From contig QKWP01000486.1 of NCBI GenBank assembly GCA_003550325.1, forward strand, positions 68,714 through 132,713: 64,000 nt of DNA, given 5' to 3'. Shown here piece by piece: positions 21,576-33,856 of the stretch (its first letter is position 1; each line of letters starts with the position of its first letter). Origin of the DNA: Gigaspora rosea. Lineage: Eukaryota; Glomeromycota; Glomeromycetes; Diversisporales; Gigasporaceae. The notes beneath the pieces were generated by a model. The model did no database searches. It saw only the letters and a program-made list of their open reading frames with translations, and was not told where the DNA came from. The position numbers were made by a program, and so were the translations under genes.

Positions 21576-23001
21576 TAGGTAGGTTACTGTACTTACATAC
21601 TGGATCTACTGTAATTTGTATAGTGATTACCTATAAAAAAAATTCATATAATGTTTTACTGACTATTGTTGTTATATAAATTGAAAATGATTATGTTAGT
21701 TATGTATTTATTATAATTCGTTTAGTGATTTGCTATAAAAAAACTTTAGTTGCTGTACTTATTTGCTATAATCAACAAGTAATTTAAATAGATTCTATTA
21801 GTTTTGTATTGAATCTATTGTGATTTCATAGTAATTTTCTATAAAAATTTCCATTACTGTACTTACGAGCTATAGTGATACAAGTGATTTAGATAGAATA
21901 TGTTAGTTTTATATTGGGTCTATTATGAATTGTATAGTTAATTTGCTATAAAAAATCAATTATTGTACTTACTGACTATTATGGTTGCATAAGTTTAAAT
22001 AGATTTATTCAGTTTTGTATTAGATTTATCATGATTTATGCAGTAATTTGCTAGAAAAAATCTGGTAAATATACTTACAAGATATAATAATGAAGTAATC
22101 TAGATAGTACTATGATGTTAGTTTTGTATTAGATCTATTGTAATTTGTACAGTAATTTGCTACAAAAAAATTAGTTTCTATACTTATATTCTATTTGTTA
22201 TTAAAGGTTAGATCTGTTTTGTATTGAATCTATTGTGATTTGTATAGCGATTTGCTATAAAAAATCTGGTCACTATACTTATGAGCTATAGTAATATAAG
22301 TAATTTAGATAGTGTTATGTTAGTTTTGTATTGAATTTATTGTAATTTGTGTAGTTATTTGTTGCAAAAATATCAGTTTTGTATTGAATCTATCATGATT
22401 TGTATAATGATTTGCTATAAAAAAATTCAGTTACTGTACTTACTCACTATAGCTACATAGGTGATTTTGATAGGATTATATTTGGTTCTATCATGATTAA
22501 ATAGTGATCTATAACAAAATTCGATTACTGTATTTACCGACTATAGTGGTATATAAGTTTAGATAAGTTTTTTATTGAATCTTATTCGCTGTAAAAAATT
22601 TGGCACTGTACTTACATGCTATAATGTTATTTAAATAGATAAGGTTATGTTGATATTGTATTGGCTCTATTTTGATTTGTACAGTAATTGCTGTAAAAAA
22701 ATTTGGCTATTGTACTTAAGTGCTATTATATTCAAAACTATTGTAATTTGTACAGTGAATTGTTGTAAAAAAATTTGGTGACTGTGCTTACTGTCTATTA
22801 TGTTATTTAAATAATTTAGATAAGGTTATGTTGTTTTGTATTGGCTCTATTATGATAGTCATTTGCTATAAAAAAAATTCAGTTACTGTACTTACATTCT
22901 ATTATTTTACATAAGTGATTTAGATAAGATTATGTTAGTTTTACATTGGTTCCGCTATAAAAAATTCGACTACTATACTTATGAGCTATTGTGATGTAAC
23001 A

Positions 23002-23615
23002 GTCACACGATATGTCACAACAAAATTTTTTACATATAAAATTTATAAAAAAAACATATAAAATTACTATAAACTTTGAATCTTTGATCTTTCTTCACCT
23101 ACATATTAACTTAAAATTAAATTTTTCAGGAATATAGAGCAAAGAGAGAAGAAAAAATTGGGCTTAAAAATCGAATTAAAATTTTGCCATTTTTGCACAA
23201 AACGAAAATGTAACTTCGCCAAAAAGGTTATCTTGATAAAAAAAAGGGTTTTATATTTAAAACTCAAAAAATTTTACTTTAGTACATAGGTAACCCATTT
23301 TTCTTACAAGGTAACCTACTTTGGTCGCCTAAGTAAAGTTGTTCGAGGCATGATTTTACACATACTCATTGTCTTAAAATCGTTAAATATTTTTTTGGGC
23401 AAAGTTACATTTTCGTTTTGTGCAAAAACGTCAAAATTTTAATTCGATTTTTAAGCCCAATTTTTTCTTTTCTCTTTGTTCTATATTCCCGAAAAATTTA
23501 ATTTTAAGTTAATATGTAGGTGAAGAAAGATCAAAGATTCAAAGTTTATAGTAATTTTATATGTTTTTTTTATAAATTTATATATAACTAAAAACTCAGT
23601 TATAAATAGTGTGAC
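23002..23615. mobile_element. Foldback element with ~200-bp inverted arms
   Basis: Left arm features (GTCACAC end, AAATTACTATAAACTTTGAA, CCTACATATTAACTTAAAAT, AAAACGAAAATGTAACTT) recur in reverse order and complement on the right. The central 130 bp are unique and contain GGTAACC repeats. It interrupts array copy C. The apparent ORF at 23481-23666 is just one arm and array sequence. Confidence 0.82.
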
Positions 23616-23746
23616 AAGTCGGTTGACTGGTAAGTGATATATTGGATTTATTGTAATTTTCTGCAAAAAAACACCAGGTACTGTACTTACTTATTACTGT
23701 AGTTACATAAGATAGAGCCATATCAGCTTTGTATAGTGATTGCTGT

Positions 23747-24435
23747 TGTTACTATCCGGTTGGGAGATATCAGACCCTCCAGTTAAAGCTATTAGGATAG
23801 TGAACGAAGTGGACGTTACATGAGAACATTAAACAGGGTCAATATATTGATCTTTATTCATAAAATGAGAACGAAGTCTAAAATACATGCAAGGCAAATA
23901 TATTGGTCTTTTATACATGTTGACTATCTAGAATTCCCTCATTCCCGAGATATTCATCAGGTTAAATTCTTTCTGATATTACTAATCTTTAATTCCCTAA
24001 ACACCATTAAACTTTCCCTTTGCGTCTCTACCCAATTCAAGTCTTATAGCCAAAGTATAACCATTCAACATTTCCGTATTATTACTCTTTCAGGCTAGAA
24101 GATTGTTGACAATATGTGAAAGCCTGATATTAACATGAGCAATTAAAAGGACGTATAGACTGTACTTCTTAATTGGGCGTGAGATACTTAATATCATCAG
24201 CGGGCGTATTTGAGATATTGGGGATCCGGTGTACATATTAATACAACTACCACATAAGCCAATAACATAGGGTAGGTATAGGTGTCATAATTTAGGAAGG
24301 GATGAACAATCATCATCGTGGGACAGTTTAAGGGTTACGAATAATTGATCGGATTGTGATGGTGCAGGGATAAAAATAACAGGGTGATGATCATAAGGGA
24401 GATTCGGGCGCATAAAAATTTTTAATAGTATAACA
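23747..24435. mobile_element. Probable solo LTR, 689 bp
   Basis: Compared with neighbouring array units, this block is a clean insertion that begins TGTTACTATCC and ends TAGTATAACA, with a 4-bp duplication CTGT on both sides (23743-23746, 24436-24439). TG...CA ends and a 4-bp duplication point to an LTR left after recombination. It is unrelated in sequence to the Ty3/gypsy LTR at 5985. A 92-codon frame inside (23820-24098) has no domain. Confidence 0.65.
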
Positions 24436-24690
24436 CTGTAAAAAAATTCGGTTACTGTACTTAAAACTATAGTAGTTATATAAGATAGAGTTATATCAGC
24501 TTTGTATAGTGATTTGCTATAAAAAAAATTTCAGTTACTGTACTTACAAGCTATCGTAGTTATATAAGTTTAAATAGAATTTTTCAGTTTTTTACTAAAT
24601 CTATCGTGATTTGTATAACGATTGCTGTAAAAAAAATTGGTATTGTACGACGAGCTAAAGTGACATAAGTGGATCAATAAGATTATGAAG

Positions 24691-24860
24691 TATGTCACAA
24701 AACATTGTCGGACCCGTGACTACAAGCCAATTGAACTATAAACTTTATTTTTGACCCAAAAAGTTCTTACTGAGAAACTTTCTCAGTAAGACCATTTTTG
24801 GATTCAAAGTAAAATTTATAGTCTGAATGGCTTGTAGATTTTTTGTGACATGACTAACCT
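24691..24860. mobile_element. TGTCACAAAA foldback MITE, copy 1
   Basis: TATGTCACAAAACATTGTCG on the left is matched by TTTTTGTGACATGACTAACC on the right, and the inner palindrome CTTACTGAGAAACTTTCTCAGTAAG marks the centre. Homologues lie at 40397-42966 (disrupted) and 57682-57858. Confidence 0.85.
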
Positions 24861-25498
24861 ATCTAGAATTATGTTAGCTTTGTATTGGATCTATTATGTA
24901 AAAAAATTTAGTTACTGTACTTACGAGCTATAGTAACATAAACGATTTAGATTAGTTATATTGGATGCATTATAATTTGTCAGTGATTTGCCTTAAAAAA
25001 TTCGGTTACTATACTTACAGCATATTGTGATTACATAAGTGATTTAGATAGGGCTATATAATTTTTAATAATAATTTATTGTAAAAAATCGGTTACTGTG
25101 ATTACTTGCTATAATGACATTAAGTAATTTAGATAGAATTTTGTTAGTTTTGTATTGGATGTTTGTGAATTGTAGCAATTTGCTGTAAAAAATTTGGTTA
25201 TTGTACTTGCATGCTATTGTGGTTACATAAGTGATTTAATAGGTTATGTTAGTTTTGTATTGGATCTATCATGATTTGTATAGTGATTTGCGGTAAAAAC
25301 TTCAGTTATTGTACTTACGGGCTATAATAGCATGAGTGATTAGATAAGACTATGTTAGTTTTTAATATATAATGATTTGTTGTAGAAAATTCGATTATTG
25401 TACTTATGAGCTATAGCAATATAAGCGGTAATCAAATTATTACTTACTTTTAGGCTTTATCTGTATGAAGATACTAACATTTGCAAGTACCATTATAC

Positions 25499-25735
25499 TT
25501 ACAGCTTTAAAACTAATTTACGTGCTTTTGCTGCCCATGTATTTTCTGGTTTAATTTCTAAGGTAATTGTTCATTATATCTTTTCATCATATAATTAATT
25601 TCACTCGGTATCTTAGTGCTATTGTATTATTTGGCATAATTTTTAGCAGCTATTTAAATCTTCCAATGCCTTATCATATTTGCCCATAATAAAATATATT
25701 TTTCCCGGTAGGTTAACTCAAATACATTAATTGAT
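25499..25735 (-). pseudogene. TPR exon remnant, copy C
   Basis: Homologous to the C-terminal part of the TPR exons at 44991 and 58505: recognisable are PNNTIALRY-like, YMMKRYNE-like and the terminal CTGTAAGT. Frame is lost through several small deletions. Homology stops abruptly near 25735-25750 within the first TPR, so copy C has lost the rest of the TPR exon and all SPRY exons. Confidence 0.8.
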
Positions 25736-25750
25736 CTAGTGATTTTGTTG

Positions 25751-26370
25751 ATTTTTCGTTTTGCATACATGGAATCCGAAAATTTGGGTCGGTCAGTCGG
25801 ATTTTTTTTATTTATTTTTTTTATTTTACTGTAAATTAATAGAATAATATTCGCATCTAATAGTATGCAAGGTTAATTTCTATTTTGCACAAGGGAATCA
25901 AAAAATTGGGTCAGCAATCATATTTTTTCTGTTAGTCCTATCGGTCAATTACAGAAATTAAGGTCTCCTTTGGGTGACACCGGAAGCGAATAGTGAAAAA
26001 AAATAAATGTCAAAAATCGAACAATTGGCACAATTGTGATCTAAAAAAAAATATCGAACAATTAAAAAAAACTGGGCTGGCAGTAATGCAAAATAAAAAA
26101 CCAGTTTTGTGTGGCCTAAAATAAATAAATATATTAATTAAAAAAGAATTTATATAAGCGACATAGGGTATAAAAGGTTATCAAAATTATGAGCTCTGAT
26201 TGGCTGGTGTTGTTGAACAGATATTGCACTTTAATATAAAAGATACTTTGATAATTTATAAACTTTATTAAACCATTTTATAAATCTTTACAAAATACAA
26301 CAATTAAAAAAGGCAGTTTACAACAAACAAAAATTTTTAAAAACATTCAATTACATTTTCTTTTATTTCA
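25751..26370. other. AT-rich spacer between copies C and B
   Basis: Contains an imperfect inverted repeat (TTTTGCATACATGGAATCCG region against CAGTAATGCAAAATAAAAAA region, about 25760-26100) and otherwise unremarkable AT-rich sequence. No gene seen. Confidence 0.5.
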
Positions 26371-26689
26371 ATAAGAAAATTTCAGGCTAATTTAATTCAC
26401 CAATACAGGCTTTTTTAAGGACTAGAAAATCTGTTTTCATATTCTTTTTCTTTTTTTTTTTTTACATGATATCTTGCAAATCAAATTTGAATATTTTTAA
26501 ACTTAGCCGTACATTAATAACCAAGAGATTCTCTAAGCTTTTTTTATCTTTAACATTCAAGACATGTCAAATATTAGACATATCGTCATATCACAAGTTA
26601 CCGAGACATAAAATGGTTATGTCATTGATTATATTTCTGCATCTATACTTTAATCATAGCCATTTCTTTATTCAACAAGTGTGAGAACT

Positions 26690-26980
26690 TTATTTCAGTA
26701 CATTTTTATGCAGATCTTATAAATGGAGTGTTATTTCTTTACCTAAATTAATTGTCTTTCTAAAATACGTCCATTTCCTTACCAAATTTTTTATTAACCT
26801 TGTAAATCTTATAATATTTTTTATATGAGTCACATTTTCTTTAGTGCCAAGTAACGCTTCGTTATGTCTTGTTTTTTTTCACTATCTTTAAAACATACTA
26901 AACTAAACTTTTGAACAAGTTTTTTCCTTGAAAAACATCAATAGTTTCAGCACAATTAACAATATAAGTATCCATAATAG
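26690..26980 (-). pseudogene. Decayed gene of unknown function, copy B
   Basis: Homologous to 51990-52747. An acceptor (CAG at 26981) opens a frame with ATG at 26975 and the start MDTYIVN, later FQGKNLF and KNLVRKWTYFRKTINLGK-like readings in shifted frames. Compared with copy A about 490 bp are missing at its 3' side (after the position equal to 52478). I recognise no domain. Confidence 0.5.
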
Positions 26981-27956
26981 CTGAAAATAATTTTATTAGA
27001 AAAAAATAAGAATATAATAGGATTATAATTATTGGGTATATAGGTTTTGCTTCAGATCGTGTCATGATTTAGATGTCTAGGTGAATAACTTGTTATTTGG
27101 TCACCCGAGGTGCCTCAGATATCATATGAGCAAACTGCATTAGTATTTAATAATTCTTATTGTTCAACTTTATATTAACACTTTAAAGAATATTACCATA
27201 ATCCAAGATTTCAATAAATTAGAAACAGAGGCCTGGAGCCTTAATACGTAGTATAGTTTAATACATGGGTTAAAATAACTATGTTACCACTGACAACAGT
27301 AATAACTATAATTTTAAAAGTATACACATCAATCTGTTATATCGAAGTTTTTGAAACATTAGTAAAAAATCAAAATATCGATACTGAGAGTTATATCAAT
27401 ATTTTATATTAAACTTTTGAAAAAAAATGTTATTATTGAAAGATTTTACTATGAAATCATTATATCCGAATATCAGAATACCCAGAGCGACGTGTATAAT
27501 ATTATTATTTTAATGCTTGTTCAATAAATTCATATACAGATTTAAATTTAGTAATTTTTATTATATAACTAATGAGATTTTTAACTTGCACCGGTGTTAA
27601 TAACCGGTATGCTATATCTCAAAAACTCATTAAAATGGGGTTGGGCGTTTTAAATATAATGTTCAGAATTTCTGAATCAGGATTTGACCCATTATATATA
27701 ACCCTACCTAATTTCCATGCATATATGCAACCACACCCTAACACTAAATTTAGTAAAAAAAAAATTGTTTTTTTAATAGGAAATAGGAGGTTAATCTTAA
27801 CAAGCGGTGTAAGTTATAATAATTCATAATATAAAAATATATATTGAATAGTTTTAACATGGCAATAAGAAAAAGAATGCTCAATTTAAAAGCTTCATTT
27901 TACTTGATTTAATAATCTAAATATTATATCAATATAAAAATAAGCAATAAATTTTT

Positions 27957-29376
27957 TTAATTATAAGTAATCTCAATATTACATCTTTTACTATCAGGAA
28001 TTTCAACATTATCATTGATGCATCGACTCTCTGAAATATATATAATATAAAAATACTAAATACAAATTAAATTAATTTAAGAAAATAAATATCATTACCT
28101 GCATTTACTTTATTGACAAAAATTTTACAATTAATAATACATTGCTAATAGTTTTTAAAAAATATGATTAAATTTTATTACCTGGTTTAGGAAGGTTGGA
28201 AAAATTCAAAACTTGACTTGTATAAATCGCTTGTGTATGTGTTTTATATATTAATTGTGTCAATTTGACTTGATTATATATTAAGAAACTTTTATCAAAG
28301 TCTTTAAGATTATTAACTTGCTTAAATAACTCTGATTCTTCATTTCTCAAATCTTTAAAAAAAACAATCTAGCATATAACCGAATTTCCCAGCAGTTGGT
28401 CTGTTTCGTGGTTCAGCATCTAAGCATTTGGTTTTGGCAAATGCGTACGCTACTGAAGTGTTATTCATTAAATCCAAAAATAATTGAGGAACTTTGCATC
28501 TAATCTTAGGTCTATGACCAAGACAAATTTTAATTGCTAGATCTTCATTATGTGGAATATCATGATATGGTGGATATCCAGTAAAAACTTCTGACATAAT
28601 TATTCCAAAAGAATAAATATCTGATTTCTTAGTATATTCTTTTCCATTTGTATACAATACTTCTGGTGCATTATAAGGAAGTACACCAAAAAATGCTTTA
28701 GAACTTGAGTCTTGTGATACTGGCTTACATAAGCCAAAATCAGTAATATAAGGATTAAAAATATCATAATTAACTATATTTCCAGAATAAAAATCTTTAT
28801 GCAATAAGTTAGCTTTATGAATAGTATTAAGTCCAAGAGCTATACAATATAGGTTAGCAATTTTAGAGGTCCAATCAAATTCATCATATTTATTATTCAG
28901 CAATTTTCAAAGACTTCCTTTCTTTGCATACTCCATAACCATAATGTAATTACTATCCTTAGTTATTCCATTAATCGCAATTGCTGAATGGCCTCTATGT
29001 TTGTGTTGGTTTTCAATCTAAAATATTAATTAGAATAATAAACTTATTGTATTTTAAATAATCATAAATACATATTTCTTCTAAAAATTCTTGTTTTATA
29101 TCTTTAGAATTATTAAGACTTTTTAAACAAACTTTTATTTCACCATATCTTTCCCATTTATTTATCTAATCAATTCTTGTAATATATCCATCAATCCATA
29201 TTGCTTTGAAAACGGTACCAAAACCTCTTTTAGCAAGATACTTTATATTTGCAAATTTGCCAAAGGGTATCCATTCAATAATATCTCTAAATCTTTTTGT
29301 ATTAAGTTGTATTTGTTGAATTAGTTGATCAATACTATTATTATCACTTGTCCAATTATGAAATTCTTTCTTAAAT
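27957..29376 (-). pseudogene. TKL-like protein kinase, copy B
   Basis: Serine/threonine-type kinase fold of the family expanded in Glomeromycotina. Exons: 29076-29376 (FHNWTS, IDQLIQQIQL, IEWIPFGKF, Gly-loop changed to AKRGFGTVF, VCLKSL with the ATP-binding Lys); 28182-29017 (KGSL, then the C-lobe: LLHKDFYSGN catalytic loop with HKD for HRD, ITDFGLC, APEVLYTNGK, KSDIYSFGIIMSEV); 27957-28030 (ESRCINDNVEIPDSK tail). Defects: TAG inside exon 1 (after GYITRID), a mutated exon 1 donor, TGA in the GSLRKLL motif, an insertion before CLDAEP, and a frameshift at the T-run after MLDCFF. No exon upstream of FKKEF was found; the next sequence is the repeat array. Confidence 0.9.
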
Positions 29377-31470
29377 CTTTAATAGAGCATTAAAAAATTA
29401 TAAATATGAATATAATTAAAGCTAAAATTTAATAAATAATACATACAGTCTATTATAGGTTAATATACAATTAAATATTGCGTTAAAATTATTATAATTT
29501 GTACAGTAATTTGCTATAAAAAATCTGTTATTATACTTGCTTACTATAGGATATAAGTGATTTAAATAGGTTATATTAGCTTTGTATTAAATCTATTGTG
29601 ATCTGTATAGTAAAAGAAGCTTTGGGCATAGTACTTACTGACTATTGTGGTTATATAAATAATATAAATAGTATTATATAATTTTATATTAGATTTATAG
29701 TGCATTGTATTGTATATAAGTAATTTAATAAAGTTATTAGTTTTGTATTAAATCTATTATAAGTTGTATGGTAATTTGTTGTAAAACGTTTGGTACTGTA
29801 CTTACTAACTATTGTGATTATATAAGTAATTTAGATAGTATTTTATTAGGTCTATATTGGATCTAACATAATTTGTATAGTAATTTGCTATAAAAAAATT
29901 AAGTTACTGTACTTACTCACTATAGTGGTAATATAGTAATACAATTGATTTAGTTATATTTGATAGTTTGTATTAGAATAAATATAATTTTTATATTAAT
30001 TTGCTACAAATTATTTTTACCATCTATTGTAATAATAAAGTAATTTAGATATGATTATTGTCTGAAGGACATTACGGTAGAGTCATAGTGACCTGGTTTG
30101 TGTGTGTCCGCAAATTATAAACTTTGATTGGCTAGATCAGGTGTAACGTAAAAAACAACAATCAAAACAATCCAACTGATGCCTATTGGCTTATATTTGG
30201 TCCTTTGAACCGTAAATGGTTTCCATTTTCCTAGTATTTAGGTTTATTGGAGCGAACTTGATTTCTATATTGATTTACTGTAAAAAAATTTAGTTACTAT
30301 ACTTACTCACTATAGTAGTGATAAGAGTGATTTAGATACGATTATTTTAGTTTTGTATTGGAATAAACATGATTTCTATATTTATCTACTGTTAAAATTC
30401 TTGAATCTATTGTGCTTTGTATTGTACTTACTAGCTATTTTGATTTAGATAAGATTATATTAGTTTTATATTGGATCTATCATAATTTGTATAGTGATTT
30501 GCTGTAAAAAAATTAGTTGCTGTACTTACTTGCTACAATGAATAAGTAATTTAGTAGGTTATATTGGTTTTATATTAGATCTATCATAATTTGTATTGTG
30601 ATTTGCTATAAAAAAAATTTAGTTGCTGTACTTACTAGCTACAATAAATAAGTAATTTAGTTAGTTATATTGGTTTTGTATTGAATCTATTGTGATTTCA
30701 TAATAATTGCTATAAAAAATTTCAGTTACTGTACTTATGAACTATAATAATACAAGTGATTTAGATAAGAATATATTAGTTTTATATTGGACCTATTATG
30801 AGTCTATAGTGATTTGCTATAAAAAAATCAGTCCTTACTTACCGACTATAGTAGTTGTATAAGTTTAAATAGATTTATTCAGTTTCGTATTAGATTTATC
30901 ATGATTTATACAGTAATTTGGCATAAAAAAATTTTGGCTAATGCACTTACTCGCTATGTAGCACAAGTATTCAATAGGAATATATTAGTTTTGTATTGGA
31001 TCAATCATAATTTGTATAGTAATTGCTATAAAAAATTTCAGTTACTGTACTTACGAACTATAGTGATACAAGTGATTTAGATAAGGATATATTAATTTTA
31101 TATTGGTATGAGTCTATAGTGATTTGCTATAAAAAAAATCAGTCCTTACTTACTGACTATTGTAGTTGTATAAGTTTAAATAGATTTATTCAGTTTTGTA
31201 TTAGATTTATTGTGATTTATACAGTAATTTGACATAAAAAAATTTGGCTAATGTACTTACTCGCTATATAACACAAGTGATTCAATAAGATTATGTTAGT
31301 TTTGTATTGGATCTATCGTAATTTGTATAATGATTTCCTGTACAAAAAATCCAGTTACAATACTTACATGCTATTGTTTTACATAATAATTTAGGCAGGA
31401 TTATGTTAGTTTTGTATTGACACTATCGTGATTTGTGTAGCGATTTGCTATAAAAAAATCTGGTTACTAT

Positions 31471-32304
31471 CAGTGTTTAAAATTCAAATCTAAAGTTATG
31501 TTCTCAAAAGAACATAATTTAAATTTTTATTGTTCTTAAAAACTTTTTAATGTTCATTATATATTAAATAAATTGAATATTAATTTTTAAAAAATGTTCA
31601 TATTCAATACTTACAATTCACATACTAAATTCATACTTATCTATTAATAATTTTTAAAGTTTGCATATAATTCTTTATATTTTTTCAACATAACACAATA
31701 TATTATACAATTCAATTTCTAATAATTTTGTTAAATTTTAAGTGCTTTTTATATTTGCTTATAATAAAACAAGACTTTCTATAATATTTTACTAATGCTA
31801 CTATTGGTTAATATAATAAATTAGAATCAAATTACTTTGTTATTTAACTATTTAAATTTCATACTAACAAATATTTTTTTGCTTGCTTAGTATTAGCATA
31901 TTATTTGACACAAATCATCTATATAAGTTTATAAAATAATAATACTCTTGCACAATTAATGAATATTTTATTTTAAAAATCTTTAAAGATAATTTTCTTA
32001 ATATTTATTTGTTATCTATATTGTGCAACTTTAAATATATGTGCTATACATAGTATGTATATACATATGTACATATGCATATACATATATATATTTATGC
32101 AGAATTTGTCATGATCAAATTACATTATCAAATTGATGAACATTTTATATAATTTATTGTTCTTATTAATAAATCTAGAACATAAAAATTTTATAAATGT
32201 TCTCTTTGTACCATCAAATGAGAAAACCTTTTCTAAATATCAATGTTCTTAAAAAAATTCAAATGTTCATTGAGAACCATGAGAACATTGAATTTTAAAC
32301 ACTA
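31471..32304. mobile_element. 834-bp hAT-like non-autonomous element
   Basis: A perfect 8-bp duplication GTTACTAT (31463-31470, 32305-32312) flanks CAGTGTTTAAAATTCAAAT and its complement at the right end (ATTGAATTTTAAACACTA). Subterminal GTTCT / AGAAC motifs recur at both ends. The interior is very AT-rich and noncoding. Confidence 0.92.
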
Positions 32305-33017
32305 GTTACTATACTTACGAGCTATAATGATGTAAGTAATTTAGATAGTGTTATGTTAGTTTTGTATTGGGTTTATTGTAATTTGTATAGTGATTTGCTG
32401 CAAAAAAATTCAGCTACCGTACTTACAAACTATTATGGTTACATAAGTTTAGATAAAATTATATTAGTTAATTGTATTAAATCTGTTATGATTTGTATAA
32501 TGATTTGCTATAAAAAAATTTAGTTACTGTACTTACATACTATAGCGACATAAGTGATTTTGATAGGATTATATTAGTTTTTATTAGTTCAATCGTGATT
32601 AAATAGTAATCTATAAAAAAATCGATTACTGTATTTACCGACTATAGTAGTATATAAGTTTAGATAAGTTTTTTTATTAAATCTAATTCGCTGTAAAAAA
32701 TTCGGTTACTGCACTTACATGCTATTATGTTATTTAAATGATTTAGATAAGGATATGTTAATTTTGTATTGGTTCTATTGTGATTTGTACAGTAATTTGC
32801 CGTAAAAAAAATTTGGTTATTGTACTTACGTGCTATTATATGAAGTGATTAAATAATCTATCGTAATTTGTTGTAAAAAAAATTTAGTGACTGTGCTTAC
32901 TCGCTATTATGTTATTTAAATAATTTAAATAAGGTTAAGTTGATTTTGAAATGGCTCTATTATGATAGTGATTTGCTATAAAAAAAAATTCAGTTACTGT
33001 ACTTACATACTATTATG

Positions 33018-33254
33018 TGGAGTCTTTGCCTTGAAAATGACCTTACGGGGCTATGTAGATCTTATGAATAAAACTTAAAATTTCTAGCTATCCAGTAATC
33101 CAATTCAAACAAACTTTTTTTTTATTTTGTAGAGCTTAGTAAGTTCTACAAAATAAAAAAATTATTTGAATTGAATGATTGGATGGCTAGAAATTTTAAT
33201 TTTTATTCATAAGATCTACATAGCCCCGTAAGATCATTTTCAAGGCAAAGACCC
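33018..33254. mobile_element. 237-bp foldback MITE
   Basis: Arms of about 90 bp: TCTTTGCCTTGAAAATGA, CTTACGGGGCTATGTAGATC and TTTCTAGC on the left with the complement on the right. Absent from the matching array position in copy A (about 57258), so it inserted after the duplication. TATG on both sides may be the target duplication. Confidence 0.88.
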
Positions 33255-33395
33255 TATGTTACATTAAGTGATTTAGATAAGATTATGTTAGTTTTATATT
33301 GGCTCTATTGTGATTATATAATGATCTGCTATAAAAAATTCAATTACTATACTTACGACCTATAGTGATGTGAGTGAATTATATAGCGTTATATT

Positions 33396-33715
33396 ATTAT
33401 TCTCGCTCGGATTTCATATTAAACACTCTCTTTATTAGAGATTACAGATGAAGATACATGATGGAACGTCTTCATGTTTCTTACTTCAGCAAGAATAGAG
33501 TTAGGATGCTTTCCTAGCCTTACTTTTAGAAGGATAGGTTTAGCCATCTCCTCAGCTTCTTACTCTAGCAAGAATGGCTTTAGAACATCTCTTTGGCTTT
33601 CCTGTTGTTTTCCTCTCTGCAACCCAAATTGATTCTCTTTTGTCTTCCATCATGTATCTTCGTCTGTAATCTCTAATAAAGAGAGTGTTTAATATGAAAT
33701 CCGAGCGAGAATAAT
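33396..33715. mobile_element. 320-bp element with ~68-bp near-perfect inverted ends
   Basis: ATTATTCTCGCTCGGATTTC through GAAGATACATGATGGA on the left is repeated in complement at the right end with almost no mismatch. The centre is T/C-rich with two SCTTSTTACTYYAGCAAGAAT-like phrases. It abuts the repeat starting GGCCCTATGCATTGACG. Confidence 0.88.
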
Positions 33716-33856
33716 GGCCCTATGCATTGACGAAATCACGCTAGAGTTATTATCGCGAGAATAACCTGATTTGTAGCTTATATAAAATTGAAGCTTATAT
33801 GAAAAAGGTAATAGCATATGATTGTATGCAATGGAGATTACAGGTGTGCATGTGAT

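Larger units (their letters stand above)
17255..25440 (-). repeat. Intron-like ~105-bp repeat array, copy C
   Basis: Array segments lie at about 17255-17483, 20962-23001, 23616-23746, 24436-24690 and 24861-25440, interrupted by insertions. Read on the minus strand each unit has GTAAGTACAGTAACCGAA, a T-run ending in ACAG, then CAAATCACTATACAAATCAC, the phrase ACAAAACTAACATA, and ATAGCTC before the next GTAAGT. Units are degenerate (roughly 90-110 bp). The array lies between a TPR remnant and the kinase, as in copies A and B. Confidence 0.85.
29480..33395 (-). repeat. Intron-like ~105-bp repeat array, copy B (main part)
   Basis: Same unit as copy C. Spacing of successive GTAAGTA motifs near 30521, 30626 and 30726 is about 100-105 bp. 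Insertions at about 30055-30240 (unique sequence, GGACATTACGGTAGAG to TTTAGGTTTATTGG), 31471-32304 and 33018-33254. The array continues beyond later insertions at 35430-35500, 40167-40396 and 42967-43560. Individual units can be paired with those of copy A at landmarks. Confidence 0.88.

Noticed and set aside
23820-24098. 92-codon plus-strand ORF
   Set aside because: Lies entirely inside the probable solo LTR, no recognisable domain.
27572-27829. 85-codon plus-strand ORF
   Set aside because: The homologous region in copy A (about 53385-53630) has no matching open frame; no domain.
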